A DNA stretch of 64,000 nt, taken from Metellina segmentata. Taxonomy: Eukaryota; Arthropoda; Arachnida; Araneae; Tetragnathidae. Position 1 is the first letter of the stretch. The number at the start of each line of letters is the position of its first letter. The translations under genes and the position numbers were made by a program. Of this stretch, positions 31,564 to 41,468 are shown one piece after another. The notes beneath the pieces are model-generated. The model saw nothing but the letters and a program-made list of their open reading frames with translations, ran no database searches and was not told where the DNA came from. The stretch lies in NCBI GenBank assembly GCA_947359465.1, contig OX375874.1:88775672-88839671 (forward strand), given 5' to 3'.

Positions 31564-33190
31564 TTAGCAGGCGTCCACAACAAAGTCCCATTCTGGATTT
31601 TTCTTATCACGCACAATGGAACTAAATACGGCAGTGGATATATTAAGGAGGATTGGTGGGGAAGAAACAGTAATTGATAACCAGTCAATCAATTCCATAT
31701 AGTCAGCAGCTTCAAAATTCAGTTTTGGTGGGAGATATACACGTACTGACTTTACATTGGAAGATGTCTCTCTAGACTTAATTATACGTCTTGCAGCAAA
31801 TTCTCTGATATGCGGTCTTTCATCCTTCAACATACACAGCACGATATTCTCAGGATGAGCTAAGGACGAATTTCGACAAATTACTCCATCAATGACGTCC
31901 TTGAGGTCTTGAAATAAATACCTGGATCTGGAAATAGCATTCCACACATACTTAGCTCCATCTTTCAGCGAGTGTTTAGACTTTATATTAAACCAGCGTT
32001 TAAAACAGATGCCTCAGAGTTAGTTCATAAAAATACAGGAGACATATTACCCACTGCAGAGGTTTACCAAGTTTCAATTCCAGACCCCGAATTACACCTG
32101 ATTTCCATCCAGTATGAACAGATGTGCCGTCACAGATAACTGCCAGAAGCTGAAAAAGATCTCTTGCGATCCCTTCAAAATATCCGATAATAGTCGCGGA
32201 AATATATTTTGCGGTGCCAAAGGATGGACTCAAATGAGTAATGCAACGTGAACCCGATTCTTCAATAAGATATAAATGTTCCTATTTTGCTCTTCTCGTG
32301 CATCCTTTAGTATCTACTCCCTCCTCTGTCAATGTAGAATCTTTACAACCATCGAAATACAGCCCCTTCAACAGTGGCGGATTAAGCGGTAAGCGGCCGC
32401 GTAGGGCCCAGGAATACCGAAGGGGCCCCGAGGTCATAAAATGTTTTTTCATTAGGGTTCGAGGAAAGTTCTGACACCGTCTTTACAATGTGCATCTTTA
32501 AGTGCCGTGAAAAGAGTTTCTAATACAAGATGGTCAGCAAGAGCAGATGTTGTATTAGCTATAAAACTTGGTTTCACCCATATAAAAGAGGCTTTAAATG
32601 AAATTTTTGTAATTGAGTAGAAAAAAGGTTATTGGTGGTGGCGACTTTACTTCACAAGAAAATGGACATACTATATGAAACCGTTATAGTAACAGTTATT
32701 TTAAATACTATTATACAAAGAATAAATGCTACTAGTAAATCACTTCAATCGGTGGAATGCGAAATATTGAAACGATCTATCCTATTAAAGTGATTAGAAA
32801 ATTTCACAGAAAAAGTTAATAAAGAGGCAACTGGTTTATCAGGGCAATCATTTAATGTGGAAGATGGAATTCGCAGAAAACATAAGAGAAAAATGTTTTT
32901 TGATTAAAAAAAAAAGAAGTCGGGCATGAATTTACAATAAGATAAAATTTCATTGTCAATTCATTTTATGTCTTATGTTAAAACACTTATGTCTTATGTT
33001 TTTTTTTTCTAAGTTGAGTTTGAGGGCACCGAAAATTTTACCGCTTGGGGCCTCCACTTGACTTGATCCGCCACTGCCCTTCAACGGTAATACCCGAGGT
33101 ACACTTTAAAGCTTGAAATTTAAAATTCTTTCTAACTTTAGCCTTTTCCATTCGCAGCTTGTTTTTGTCAACCACCAAATCTGAGTTGTG
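31564..33190 (-). pseudogene. Unclassified arthropod repeat protein (CDGT-type), split
   Basis: Minus-strand pieces from right to left: KNKLRMEKAKVRKNF (about 33110-33180), then after the inserted hAT a GLYFDGCKDSTLTEEG piece (about 32300-32370), SPSFGTAKYISATIIGYFEG and LLAVICDGTSVHTGWKSGVI (32000-32233), then ENIVLCMLKDERPHIREFA and LPPKLNFEAADYMELIDW (31564-31947). I recall uncharacterised arthropod proteins with the same motif order, and I read it as the core protein of an unnamed mobile element. Function is unknown. Stops and a frameshift near 31960 break it. The borders of its element inside the outer hAT were not found. Confidence 0.6.
32372..33076. mobile_element. Decayed hAT of ZMYM1-like type, 705 bp
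   Basis: 8 bp duplication CCCTTCAA (32364-32371 and 33077-33084). Ends CAGTGGCGGATTAAG and CTTGATCCGCCACTG. Plus-strand remnants read KRVSNTRWSARADVVLAIKL and NATSKSLQSVECEI. These match the region following the catalytic core in ZMYM1/TTF-type hAT proteins. Most of the transposase is deleted. Confidence 0.88.
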
Positions 33191-34510
33191 GCTAGTTATA
33201 TTGTACTGTGTAGTTATGTGTTATTGTTTGTACTTAAACATTTAACTCTGCAATCATTCAGCTTTATTGTGTTAGAAAAGCATATTGTATTCTTTGGCTA
33301 TTTCTTTCCTTGTGTCAGCTCAAGAATTCTTGATTTATCTTGTTACAAACAGGAGTCCGTAGCACATCTTCTGTACTTTTGCTTTAGCAAATGTTTCAGT
33401 ATTAAAAATAACATTGCGAAAGCATTATTACAGTTTAAAGTCAAGACATACTTAATGCAATTATGCTAGAATTTAAACAAGACTTTCGGGAGATGACTTT
33501 TTTACTTAAAAAATTCAATACAAATGTTACTGTGTAAAGTATGTTATTTTTCTTCTTGTTGACACTACAAGTAATATCGCTATTTAAGTTTCTACCAACA
33601 CTGATGAATGATTTCATGTCTTAATCTCATTAATATTATGGTTGCATGCAGTTATTCACAAAGATATAATTAATACACTTTTTTTTAAATTATGAGCACT
33701 CATAGGCGGCGGAGACAGAATCGAGATAATTTTTACCCATGAGCATCAAGCAAATCAAATATAAATCTAAAAAGTTCAGAAAAATCGAAGCGTTTACGAA
33801 AAAATCGACGTTTTAATTTCTAATTTAAATGTATTGTTCGGATTAAAATTCACGCATCATAGAGTCATCTGGTAAATGTTCTACATAGAAATAAAAAGAA
33901 TTAGTGATTTTTTTTTTAAATCGAGTGTTTACTAAAGAATAGTTATTATTTAATTAATTAATAGTGATTACATCGATTTAATTAATAAGTAATGTATATA
34001 ATTAGTAGTAATTATAACAATTTGATTAACAATTAAACTACTTAGTTATTAGTAATTGTATCGATCGAATCAGTAATTAACGTAATTAATTATTTAAAAA
34101 GTAATCGTGTTAGTTTAATTAGTATTTATTATATATTGTTAATTATTAAATTGATTAATTTTTGAATAATACATATATTAATTATATTGATGTAATTAAT
34201 TTATTTAACAGTCCATACTTTTTGGGAGTACCACTTACACCCCCCCCCCCTCCCCCATTCAACAACCCTTGGTAAAACGCCTGTGGTAAAAGCTATGTCT
34301 TATCTAAATAATCTTAATTGTAAACTACAGGGGAAAGGAAACACAATTTTTTCGATGTTGTAAGAAGTCAAATTATCCCTTTATAATTCATTCGAAAACA
34401 AATTATCCCTTTTTGCTCAAGATTTTGAAAGAGAAACATTAATTCATTTTCCATCGCCAAAAAAATAACTCGGTAATTGGCATTTACTATTTCAAAACAA
34501 CAATTTTAAA
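33191..34510. other. AT-rich filler inside the hAT nest
   Basis: Includes a long taattaatt-type low-complexity block (33940-34210) and a C run at 34241-34251. No coding or terminal signals recognised. It probably contains the end of the CDGT-type element. Confidence 0.45.
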
Positions 34511-34514
34511 TATG

Positions 34515-35390
34515 AGGGAAGCTTTTCTACGGAGGTTTCAGGAATTCAGAATAGCACAGCGATGTTAAAAAGCTTGTTGTTGTTAGCCCTTTGTTTAAAA
34601 AAAACCTCTCAGTGCTGATGTAACAGAAGTGAATTGTTCTCCCTGTAATATTGACATTGGCGCTTTTGAAATGCAATTACTGGAGTTAAAAAAAAATTAT
34701 GGAGCTACAAATTTGAACGTCTTAATGCTGATATGGAAACATTGGAGAAAAATAAATGTGATCTTAGTTCACGGAAAAAGTAGTCTGCTTTGAAAGACCC
34801 GGAGAAAGAAGGCATGATAATTTTCAATACCTGGAATAGTAATCCTGACTCACATGATTAGTTAAAAAAAAACTAGGATTTGCTGTTCTTTCATTCTTTT
34901 GCTCTGCATATTCCTGGGAACAATCTTTTTCAAGCATGAAACTTATCAAAATTAAATTGAGAAATAGTCTTATAGATGAGAACCTGGAATCCTGCAGTGG
35001 TTATATATATATATAAGGTGTTAGCCTCTAGATCGGAAGGTTCCTGGTTCGAATCCGGGTTCGGGCATGGATGTTTGTAAGCGTATGGTGTAGAGGCGGT
35101 TGGTGCACCTTAAATCTGTCGTGGCCGAAAGTCCTCACGTTGGGTTGGCGTGGAAGTTTGGAGAGTGGGGTGCCAGTTCAGGTGTTGCTTCGTCATCTGA
35201 CCGTGGTTCAAAATTACGAGGTGTTGTCCTCGGATCTTTCCCTTAAGGGACTGATCCCGGACCGTCGTCAATAGCCCGTTGTGTTGCTCTAGTACGACGT
35301 TAACTAAAATTACCAATTACCTGGAATCCTGCTTGAAATTAAAAACGACGACATACAAACCTGATCTATCTCAACTTTCCAAGGAAATGC
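34515..35390 (+). pseudogene. hAT transposase C-terminus with dimerisation domain (broken, SINE inside)
   Basis: Pieces read EAFLRRFQEF, MQLLELK, then AVLSFFCSAYSWEQSFSSMK and NSLIDENLESCLKLK. This is the hAT dimerisation signature (SxYxCEQxFSxMKxIKxxxR). A SINE-A with a 14 bp target repeat lies after the ESC codons; the sequence then continues with KTTTYKPDLSQLSKEMQ. It is the second part of the gene that starts at 30590. Confidence 0.82.
34996..35318 (+). mobile_element. SINE-A in the hAT dimerisation domain
   Basis: Flanked by ACCTGGAATCCTGC (34982-34995 and 35319-35332). The head is partly replaced by a TA run, but the box B word ggttcgaatccgg, the body and the tail are intact. Confidence 0.92.
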
Positions 35391-35702
35391 AAGGTCATTG
35401 TTCACATTAAATGCGTGTTTTGTCATTTTTTTTATTTTAATGTAAAAAAAATTGTCAATAAATAAGATTATTTTTATTATATCTGGTTTTATTTAATGTT
35501 AGTAGCTAGTTCAAACCGATGCCTAAAAATATTGTTCTTGAAAAGAAATTTTGGCTCTCAAAAGAAATCTTAATCGTCGGACTAATGAGTATGCCGACCA
35601 CTGCCTTAGGGAATTGATCCTGAACCGTCATCAATAGACCGTCGTGTTGATCTAGTACGAGGTTAATTAAAAATTACCAATTACCCAGGCTATGAACGAT
35701 TA

Positions 35703-35958
35703 GGTAGGTAGTTGAATTAACATTGCACTGAAGCAACACAATGAGCTATCGGCGACAGTCCGGGATCTATCCCGAAAGACCAAGAAAACCAAGCTCTTCA
35801 AATTTCAACACCACACTAACGTCAAGACTTTTGAGACCATGACAGATGCAACGTGCACCAGCCCACACGTTCACGATGGACTTCGGTTAGATCGAGCTTT
35901 GAACTCGCAGCCCTCCGGTTGCTAAACTGCTGATCTTCCAACCGGGTTATCGCGGCTG
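35703..35958 (-). mobile_element. SINE-B, minus orientation
   Basis: Runs from ggtagttgaattaacattgc through the body to the head (gagctttgaactcgcagccc ... accgggttatcgcggc). A stretch of the body is deleted. Confidence 0.75.
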
Positions 35959-36251
35959 CTCAATTGATCATAAAATTGTGATCAAAAGCGACGAACTATA
36001 AATTGGCGAGACAGATATCTGAAATTTGTCATCGCGCGTCACGCCAAAGGGTTCTCGGAATACTACTGGAGTTGCTATCTCCTCACGTTTCAAAGGGCAG
36101 TCTCCGGATGTAATGGGAAAATCTCCGAGACAACTGAAAATTGAATGAATGAATCTAGGAAAGAGAGTTTCACTGTAATCTGTAATGTGGAGCTGATTTG
36201 GAATCTCAAACGTACCAACTTGGATGCATCTGAGACTATTGTTTCGTTACA
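35959..36251. other. No recognisable feature
   Basis: Short stretch between a SINE and a Helitron. Confidence 0.4.
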
Positions 36252-37075
36252 TCTATATATATATTTCTCTTACGTGGCACGCAAAAAAGATGTTATTTGT
36301 AATCGCTTTTTGGCAACACTGTACGATTTTTTGTTTATCGCGAAGTCTCGCGCATCGATTGAATTTATAGCGTTATCGGATGAAATTTTATTGAAAAAAT
36401 CTATATATATATTTCTCTTACGTGGCACGCAAAAAAGATGTTATTTGTAATCGCTTTTTGGCAACACTGTACGATTTTTTGTTTATCGCGAAGTCTCGCG
36501 CATCGATTGAATTTATAGCGTTATCGGATGAAATTTTATTGAAAAAAAAAAAGGAAATTTTAATGAGCTGTTGCAGTTAGTTTATAATAGAAAGTTGCAG
36601 TTAGTTTATAATAGAAATCAAAGAAAGCGGAGGATCTTTTCAGGGCCATTTAAAAAACTGTCCTTTTTAGGGCCAACAATTATAGTTCAACAAAACGCTT
36701 GCACTACAACTTTCGGCAACAAACTCAATGAAAAAGTGTGGGTCGTTTGAGTGCTGGGAAAATGTACACACAAACAACATGCTGGGTATTCAATTTCCAA
36801 GGCAACGCTCACATTTCGAGTCAAAATTTGCACAAAGTTTTCATTTGAATTCCGATTTTAGATATACTGTATATATTTTTACTGTAATACAGCAAATTTA
36901 GATTTGAAAAACATTTTTTTGGTAACATATTTTGTAAACAATCCCTTCTGCTAGGACACATGTCTTCATTGAGGCGAGCGAAGTGAGCATAGGTTCGCGC
37001 AGCGAACCAATGAGGATTGCGAAGCAATCCTCCGGGGGTTGGCGAGCGTTAGCGAGCAGGGGGCAGGCCCCCTAG
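36252..37075 (+). mobile_element. Non-autonomous Helitron with duplicated 5' end, 824 bp
   Basis: A|TCTATATATATATTTCTC at the start; gggggcaggcccccTAG at the end with CTAG at 37072-37075 before T. The first 148 bp (36252-36399) are repeated exactly from 36400. The 3' part carries a row of short perfect hairpins (ggttcgc/gcgaacc, ggattgc/gcaatcc, gggggc/gccccc). No Rep/helicase. Confidence 0.85.
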
Positions 37076-37122
37076 TTGTTTTATAAATCTTAAATTGAAT
37101 TGATTTAAATAGTAATGGAACT

Positions 37123-38080
37123 GTAACTTCAAGACCATGTTGACGGTAATTTTTGATTGTGATGTATCGCTGATGTAACCAAAACGGTTTGTGTGGCATT
37201 GATGAAACTCGGAAGACTAGGAGATGGGACGTTGAATGATGCATGTGCGCGAAATGTCGCGAACCCATTGAGCTGATCCGTTGGCTGTTTAACGTCGTTG
37301 AGTGAGCGTATGTTTTTCAGTGAGATCGTCGCTGTCGTAATGAGACCGAGCGAGTAGAGCAGCGAATTAGCGTTGAATTTTGCATTAAACTTGAAAATTC
37401 GTCCACAGAAACCATTCAGATGATTAAGAAGTCTTCCCAATAGAAGGCGAGTCACCGTGGCTCAGTGACTATGTCCACTGCTCTACGTGATGCTGTCTGT
37501 CTTGTGTTTGGCGCAGCAAGGCCCAATAAGTTCCTTGAGCCAGTAAAACCAAAACAACCACCCAATTGAAGGCGAATGTTTCTTCCAAGCAATAGATGGC
37601 GCGACAAAGTCGCAGTAACTTCAAGACCATGTTGACGGTAATTTTTGATTGTGAAGGTGTTGTCCATCACGCGAGCACTCTCCTCCAGGTCAAACAATTA
37701 TAAAGGAACACAATCTTAATGTTTTTCGTCGACTGACATTATACAGTACAAAAAAGGCGGCTACAGCTGTGAGCAATCGGTGATAGGTATTTTCATCACG
37801 ACAACGCGCCAGCCTATTCGTTATGTCTTGAGCAGGATTTTGTGGCAAAGCATCAAATTACCAGGCGGCTCAGCCCCCTACAGCCCAGATGTTGGACCCT
37901 GCGACTTCTGGCTTATCCCAAGGCTAAAAACGCCTACGAAAATGAAGATATTTCAGATCGCGGATGCGATTCAAGAGAATATTACGAGGGAGCTTATATC
38001 TTCTAACGATTCCAACAATGGACTTTACAGTGTTTTGAAAAGTGAAAGATACTCTGACAGAACTGTATGAGGTACCGAGG
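37123..38080 (+). pseudogene. mariner transposase remnant with duplication and SINE-C insert
   Basis: The part after 37576 reads SRSNFKTMLTVIFDCEGVVH, then HHDNAPAYS and APYSPDVGPCDFWLIPRLKT in shifting frames. That is the order of a classical mariner transposase (FFD, HHDNAPAH and YSPDLAPCDFxLFPxLK motifs). A 40 bp piece starting gtaacttcaagaccatg occurs twice, at 37123-37162 and 37615-37654, so the region was rearranged. Stops and frameshifts are frequent. No terminal repeats found. Confidence 0.72.
37451..37560 (+). mobile_element. Short SINE-C, plus orientation
   Basis: 110 bp between CCCAATAGAAGGCGA (37436-37450) and CCCAATTGAAGGCGA (37561-37575). It keeps the head (gtcaccgtggctcagtgac) and the tail (tttggcgcagcaaggcc) but lacks most of the middle. 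Confidence 0.82.
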
Positions 38081-38733
38081 CGTCTACTTTACAGGAAATT
38101 AGGCTAAAAAAAACACTGTTTCACATATTACATGGCTGGATATCTTCAGGACAGACCTTGTAGTAGTAATTTATAAAGTGGTTCTGAAATTCAAGAAATA
38201 TTACTTACCTTTTTATCATACAATTCACACATCTCAATCCATTGAGACGACATCAGACGGCTTAAAACTATATATTTGCTACAAAATTAATTCGTTAAGA
38301 CCATTTGCATAATATTTAAATGGTGCAAAAAACAAAGAAATTGAAAACATTTTTAAATATTAAAAATGAGGTTAAAGATAAAAATTTGCCTCCGACGTTG
38401 TTTGCATACGAGACAATATCCGCCATTTCTTTATCTGCTTACAAATAATATACCTGATGATAAGATAATTCCTAGTTCTTCACCTTTCAGGCGTTCGATT
38501 TTTTTTATAACTGAATAAAAATTGTTTTTGATTTCGAAACACAAGTAAAATGCGGATAATCCGCTTATTCAATTCTTACGAAAATTACGTTTTTGAATAA
38601 GTTTTCGTTTTAGTTATATTTTCTTTCTTTAATATCTTACAACGTATGCAATTGTTAATGAGATAAAAAAAAATTATACTATACTGGAGCTCTCGATCTC
38701 ATCAGTTGCGAGCAATTTTTAAATCGAAAATCA
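38081..38733. other. No recognisable feature
   Basis: AT-rich DNA. Confidence 0.45.
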
Positions 38734-38785
38734 CTAGGGGGTTACGCCCCCTGCTCGCTTACGCTCACCAACACTCTTTTTTCAG
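38734..38785 (-). mobile_element. Helitron 3'-end fragment
   Basis: CTAGGGGGTTACGCCCCC, then tgctcgcttacgctcacc, is the reverse of the 3' terminus seen at 37040-37075. The rest of the element is missing. Confidence 0.65.
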
Positions 38786-39150
38786 AACTCGAAAATTCGA
38801 AAAAGATGAATATCCTCTTTTCTGAATAAAAGAATCTTTTTAAACTGCACAAAGTACTTCGACAAAGTGACAATGGAAAATAGCGTTCACATTTATTTTG
38901 TCCGAAGTCCAGAAATAACCTGTCGAAAGTAACCCGAAGCTGCTTTGAATTAATCTTAATTTAGAATCAGTAGTCACATGAAAAGAGGAGCACCTTCGCT
39001 TGACGTGATAGAACATGTCTCCACAAGCCTTTCGCGTCGTCTTTTCTTTAGTGGACAAGTTAAGGTACAAATGAACCCCGTGGTGCCATACTAAGGGAAA
39101 TAAAAGAACGTCTTCGCAAGGTTTTCACATGAGCGAAAAGGCTTAGGAAA
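38786..39150. other. No recognisable feature
   Basis: Chance ORFs on the minus strand only. Confidence 0.4.
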
Positions 39151-39164
39151 CCGTCGACAAACCT

Positions 39165-39734
39165 ACTTGATTGACACAAGTATTTGGACACTGCAGAAAT
39201 TCGGAGGTGGTTCCATCTTAGTGTGGGGTTGTGTTTCCTGGTTAGGACTCGGCCCATTGCTTTATGTACCTGGTACCATGAACACTGACGTGTACCTCGA
39301 CGTTCTGGATAATTCGCCCTTGCCTACACTATGGCAATAACACGGCGATGATGATTGTTTCTTCCAACAGGATCAAGATCCATGTCATGCAGCAAAACGT
39401 GTGCTGGACTGGTATCCTGAAAACGAGGTGTATTCGCTTGACTGGCCTGTTCAGAGCCCCGATCTCAATCCGATTGAGCACTTGTGGGACAAATTGGAGC
39501 GACGAGTACGACACCGGCACGCACGCCCATCTAAACAACAATCTCTTCTCACAGCCTTGCAAAAGGCATGGCGAACTATTCCTGCCCGAACTTAGAGAGA
39601 ACTTGTGGAAAGTATGCCTCGACGTGTTGTAGCTGTAATCCAAGCAAAAGGAGGGCCTGCCCATTACTAAATAGAATAATAAAGCACTTTTTCTGAAAAA
39701 CATGCAGTGTCCAAATACTTTTGTCAATATAGTG
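39165..39734 (+). mobile_element. Internally deleted Tc1-like element
   Basis: The right terminal repeat reads CAGTGTCCAAATACTTTTGT and continues to tatagtg, followed by TA (about 39703-39734). The left end keeps the matching AAGTATTTGGACACTG (39177-39192) but has lost the outermost bases. The left repeat abuts the second half of the transposase gene, so the 5' part of the gene is deleted. Confidence 0.82.
39194..39670 (+). pseudogene. Tc1 transposase C-terminal half
   Basis: A single frame reads KFGGGSILVWGCVSW ... PGTMNTDVYLDVL ... FFQQDQDPCHAAKRVLDWYP ... VQSPDLNPIEHLWDKLERRV ... AVIQAKGGPAHY. It has two in-frame stops (after LPTLWQ and after IPART). The second catalytic Asp (QQD) and the Glu (PIEHLW) are separated by 34 residues, the DD34E spacing of Tc1. 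The first Asp and the DNA-binding half are gone. Frame conservation despite the stops suggests a modest age. Confidence 0.9.
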
Positions 39735-40063
39735 TAAATCTAACGAATGACGTGTTACTGATTTTGTAACAAAACAAAAATGAAATGAGACTGGAAGTGA
39801 ATAGAACTGTTTGTTCATTATTATGTATAAGTTGTTATTCTGGGAAATGCCATCTTTCTACCTCCATTCATTCCATTTAAAAAGTCTGAAATGCGATTTG
39901 TGAATCTGCAATATGCGTTCACTATAATTATTTTTTGTTGAAAGCATTGTTTCAAATATGGAAGAAAAATCCGGATAAAACATTTTTGCAAGAGAAACAA
40001 GATTTTAATGCTTCAGAAATGTCACCTCTTTGGACATTGGTGCTTTCGCCTACCTTCTAGCAA
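39735..40063. other. No recognisable feature
   Basis: AT-rich DNA. Confidence 0.4.
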
Positions 40064-40210
40064 CCAGAATGTAATTTTGAGATACGGTCAGATGACGAGG
40101 TCAACACCACAGCTGACACACCCCACTTCGTAAACTTCCCCATCACGTCAACGTGAGAACATTTGAAGCCCCAACACAATTTATGTGCACCAGCCCCACA
40201 TTCAGATAGA
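40064..40210 (-). mobile_element. SINE-B body fragment, minus
   Basis: taattttgagatacggtcag, then ccccacttcgtaaac, then cgtcaacgtgagaac match the SINE-B body. Both ends are missing. Confidence 0.6.
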
Positions 40211-40281
40211 AATGGTGAATTTGATATTGCCAGAAAAATTGGTCGAGGATGTTACATGGTTTTATTACAAAATATATGAAA

Positions 40282-40788
40282 CTAGGGGGCCCGTCTCCTG
40301 CTCGCTAACGCTCGCCAACCCCCGGAGGATTGCTTTGTAATCCTTATTATTGGTTCGCTGCGCGAACCTTTCTCGCTTCGCTCGCATTAATGAAGACATG
40401 TGTCCTAACAGAAGGGATTGTTTACAAAATATGATACTCTTAAAAAAATATTTTTCAAACATAAATTTGTAGTACTGCAGAAAAGTTATACAGTACCTCT
40501 GGAATCAGAACTCGAACAATTTGGAATTCAAATGAAAACTTTGAGCAAATTTGGACTCGAAATGTGATCGCCGCTTTGTAAATCGAATACCTAGCATGTT
40601 GTTAGTATATAAGCTACAACGGATCGACTAATATCTATATACTTTCAAATAAAATTTCATCCGATAACGCTATTAATTCAATTGAGGCGCGAGGCTTCGT
40701 GGTAAACAAACAATCGTACATTGTTGCCAAAACGCGATAACAAATAACGACTTTTTTGCGTGCCACGTAAGTGCATTATATACATAGA
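40282..40788 (-). mobile_element. Non-autonomous Helitron, minus, about 507 bp
   Basis: Same family as 36252-37075. CTAGGGGGCCCGTCTCC at the left is its 3' end in reverse (CTAG 40282-40285 after A). The reverse of TCTATGTATATAATGCAC at the right is its 5' end. The interior shares cttacgtggcacgcaaaaaag and the hairpin row. Only one 5' block, so no duplication here. Confidence 0.82.
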
Positions 40789-41468
40789 TATCTACTGTAC
40801 AAACAATGAAACACAGGACAGCTTTCCATCTCGATTAAAGTCTATTGCATTCTTAAATTTTGTTGTTAATTTGCGACATAACTGTTACCTAATGCATTAT
40901 TTAAAGTCGCGAAATCTAGAAAGTATAATACAATATACTAAAAACCTCTATGAAACTTAATTATTACTTCACTTTTGTTGATTTCAAAACTGAAAATCAT
41001 CAATATCTGTCACAACGACGGGAAAAACCATTTCATTCGCGATCCTTCTCACATGAGTGATTTTGTTTCCAAAGTTTTCTTTTTATTTTTCGGTATTCTA
41101 CTCAAGGAAGCTCACGCAGTTTAGTCAAATCAAATCCCTCACGAGCTGTCGAATTAAATAGAGCAACACCGATTGTGACGAACTGCTTTTAAGTGACTTG
41201 TTTTGGTGGCTTAGTTTTTATCATTGGGAATCCCAAAACAAACCGCAGTTCAGCCACTGTGTACTCCACTTTCAATCGTTATAACGTTCTATCGTTTGAT
41301 TTTTTTTTTAATTCACAGAAATATTACTTTTGTGTGAAACGTCACTTTCATAGTTTCATGTATAGGTATTGTTTATTTGTGTTCCCGTTTAGAAACTGTA
41401 AAAAATTATTCTGAATTAGAGCTTATTTTTTAAATTGGTGATTAATCCTTCCCGCTCATATTCCTTTA
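40789..41468. other. No recognisable feature
   Basis: AT-rich, with no repeats recognised. Confidence 0.45.

Larger units (their letters stand above)
30337..35603 (+). mobile_element. hAT transposon, 5267 bp with nested insertions
   Basis: Ends CAGTGGTCGGC and GCCGACCACTG, with 8 bp target repeats CCTTAGGC / CCTTAGGG (one mismatch; 30329-30336 and 35604-35611). It contains a decayed transposase of the type related to vertebrate GTF2IRD2/SCAND3-like proteins. It is interrupted by a short SINE-A (30441-30577), an unclassified repeat gene (about 31541-34500, minus) and a SINE-A in the dimerisation domain (34996-35318). The original hAT content is under 2.5 kb. Confidence 0.9.
30063..35696 (+). 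mobile_element. SINE-A split by a 5.27 kb hAT nest
   Basis: The 13 bp repeat CCCAGGCTATGAA at 30063-30075 and 35684-35696 brackets a plus SINE-A. Its body stops at 30336 and resumes at 35612 (gattgatcctgaaccgtc ... attaccaatta). Removing the hAT and one 8 bp repeat restores one continuous SINE. Confidence 0.92.

Noticed and set aside
31546..31580. CAGTGGCGATCTTAGCAGG as the left end of a hAT carrying the CDGT-type gene
   Set aside because: No matching right end or 8 bp duplication could be found between 33 and 34.5 kb.
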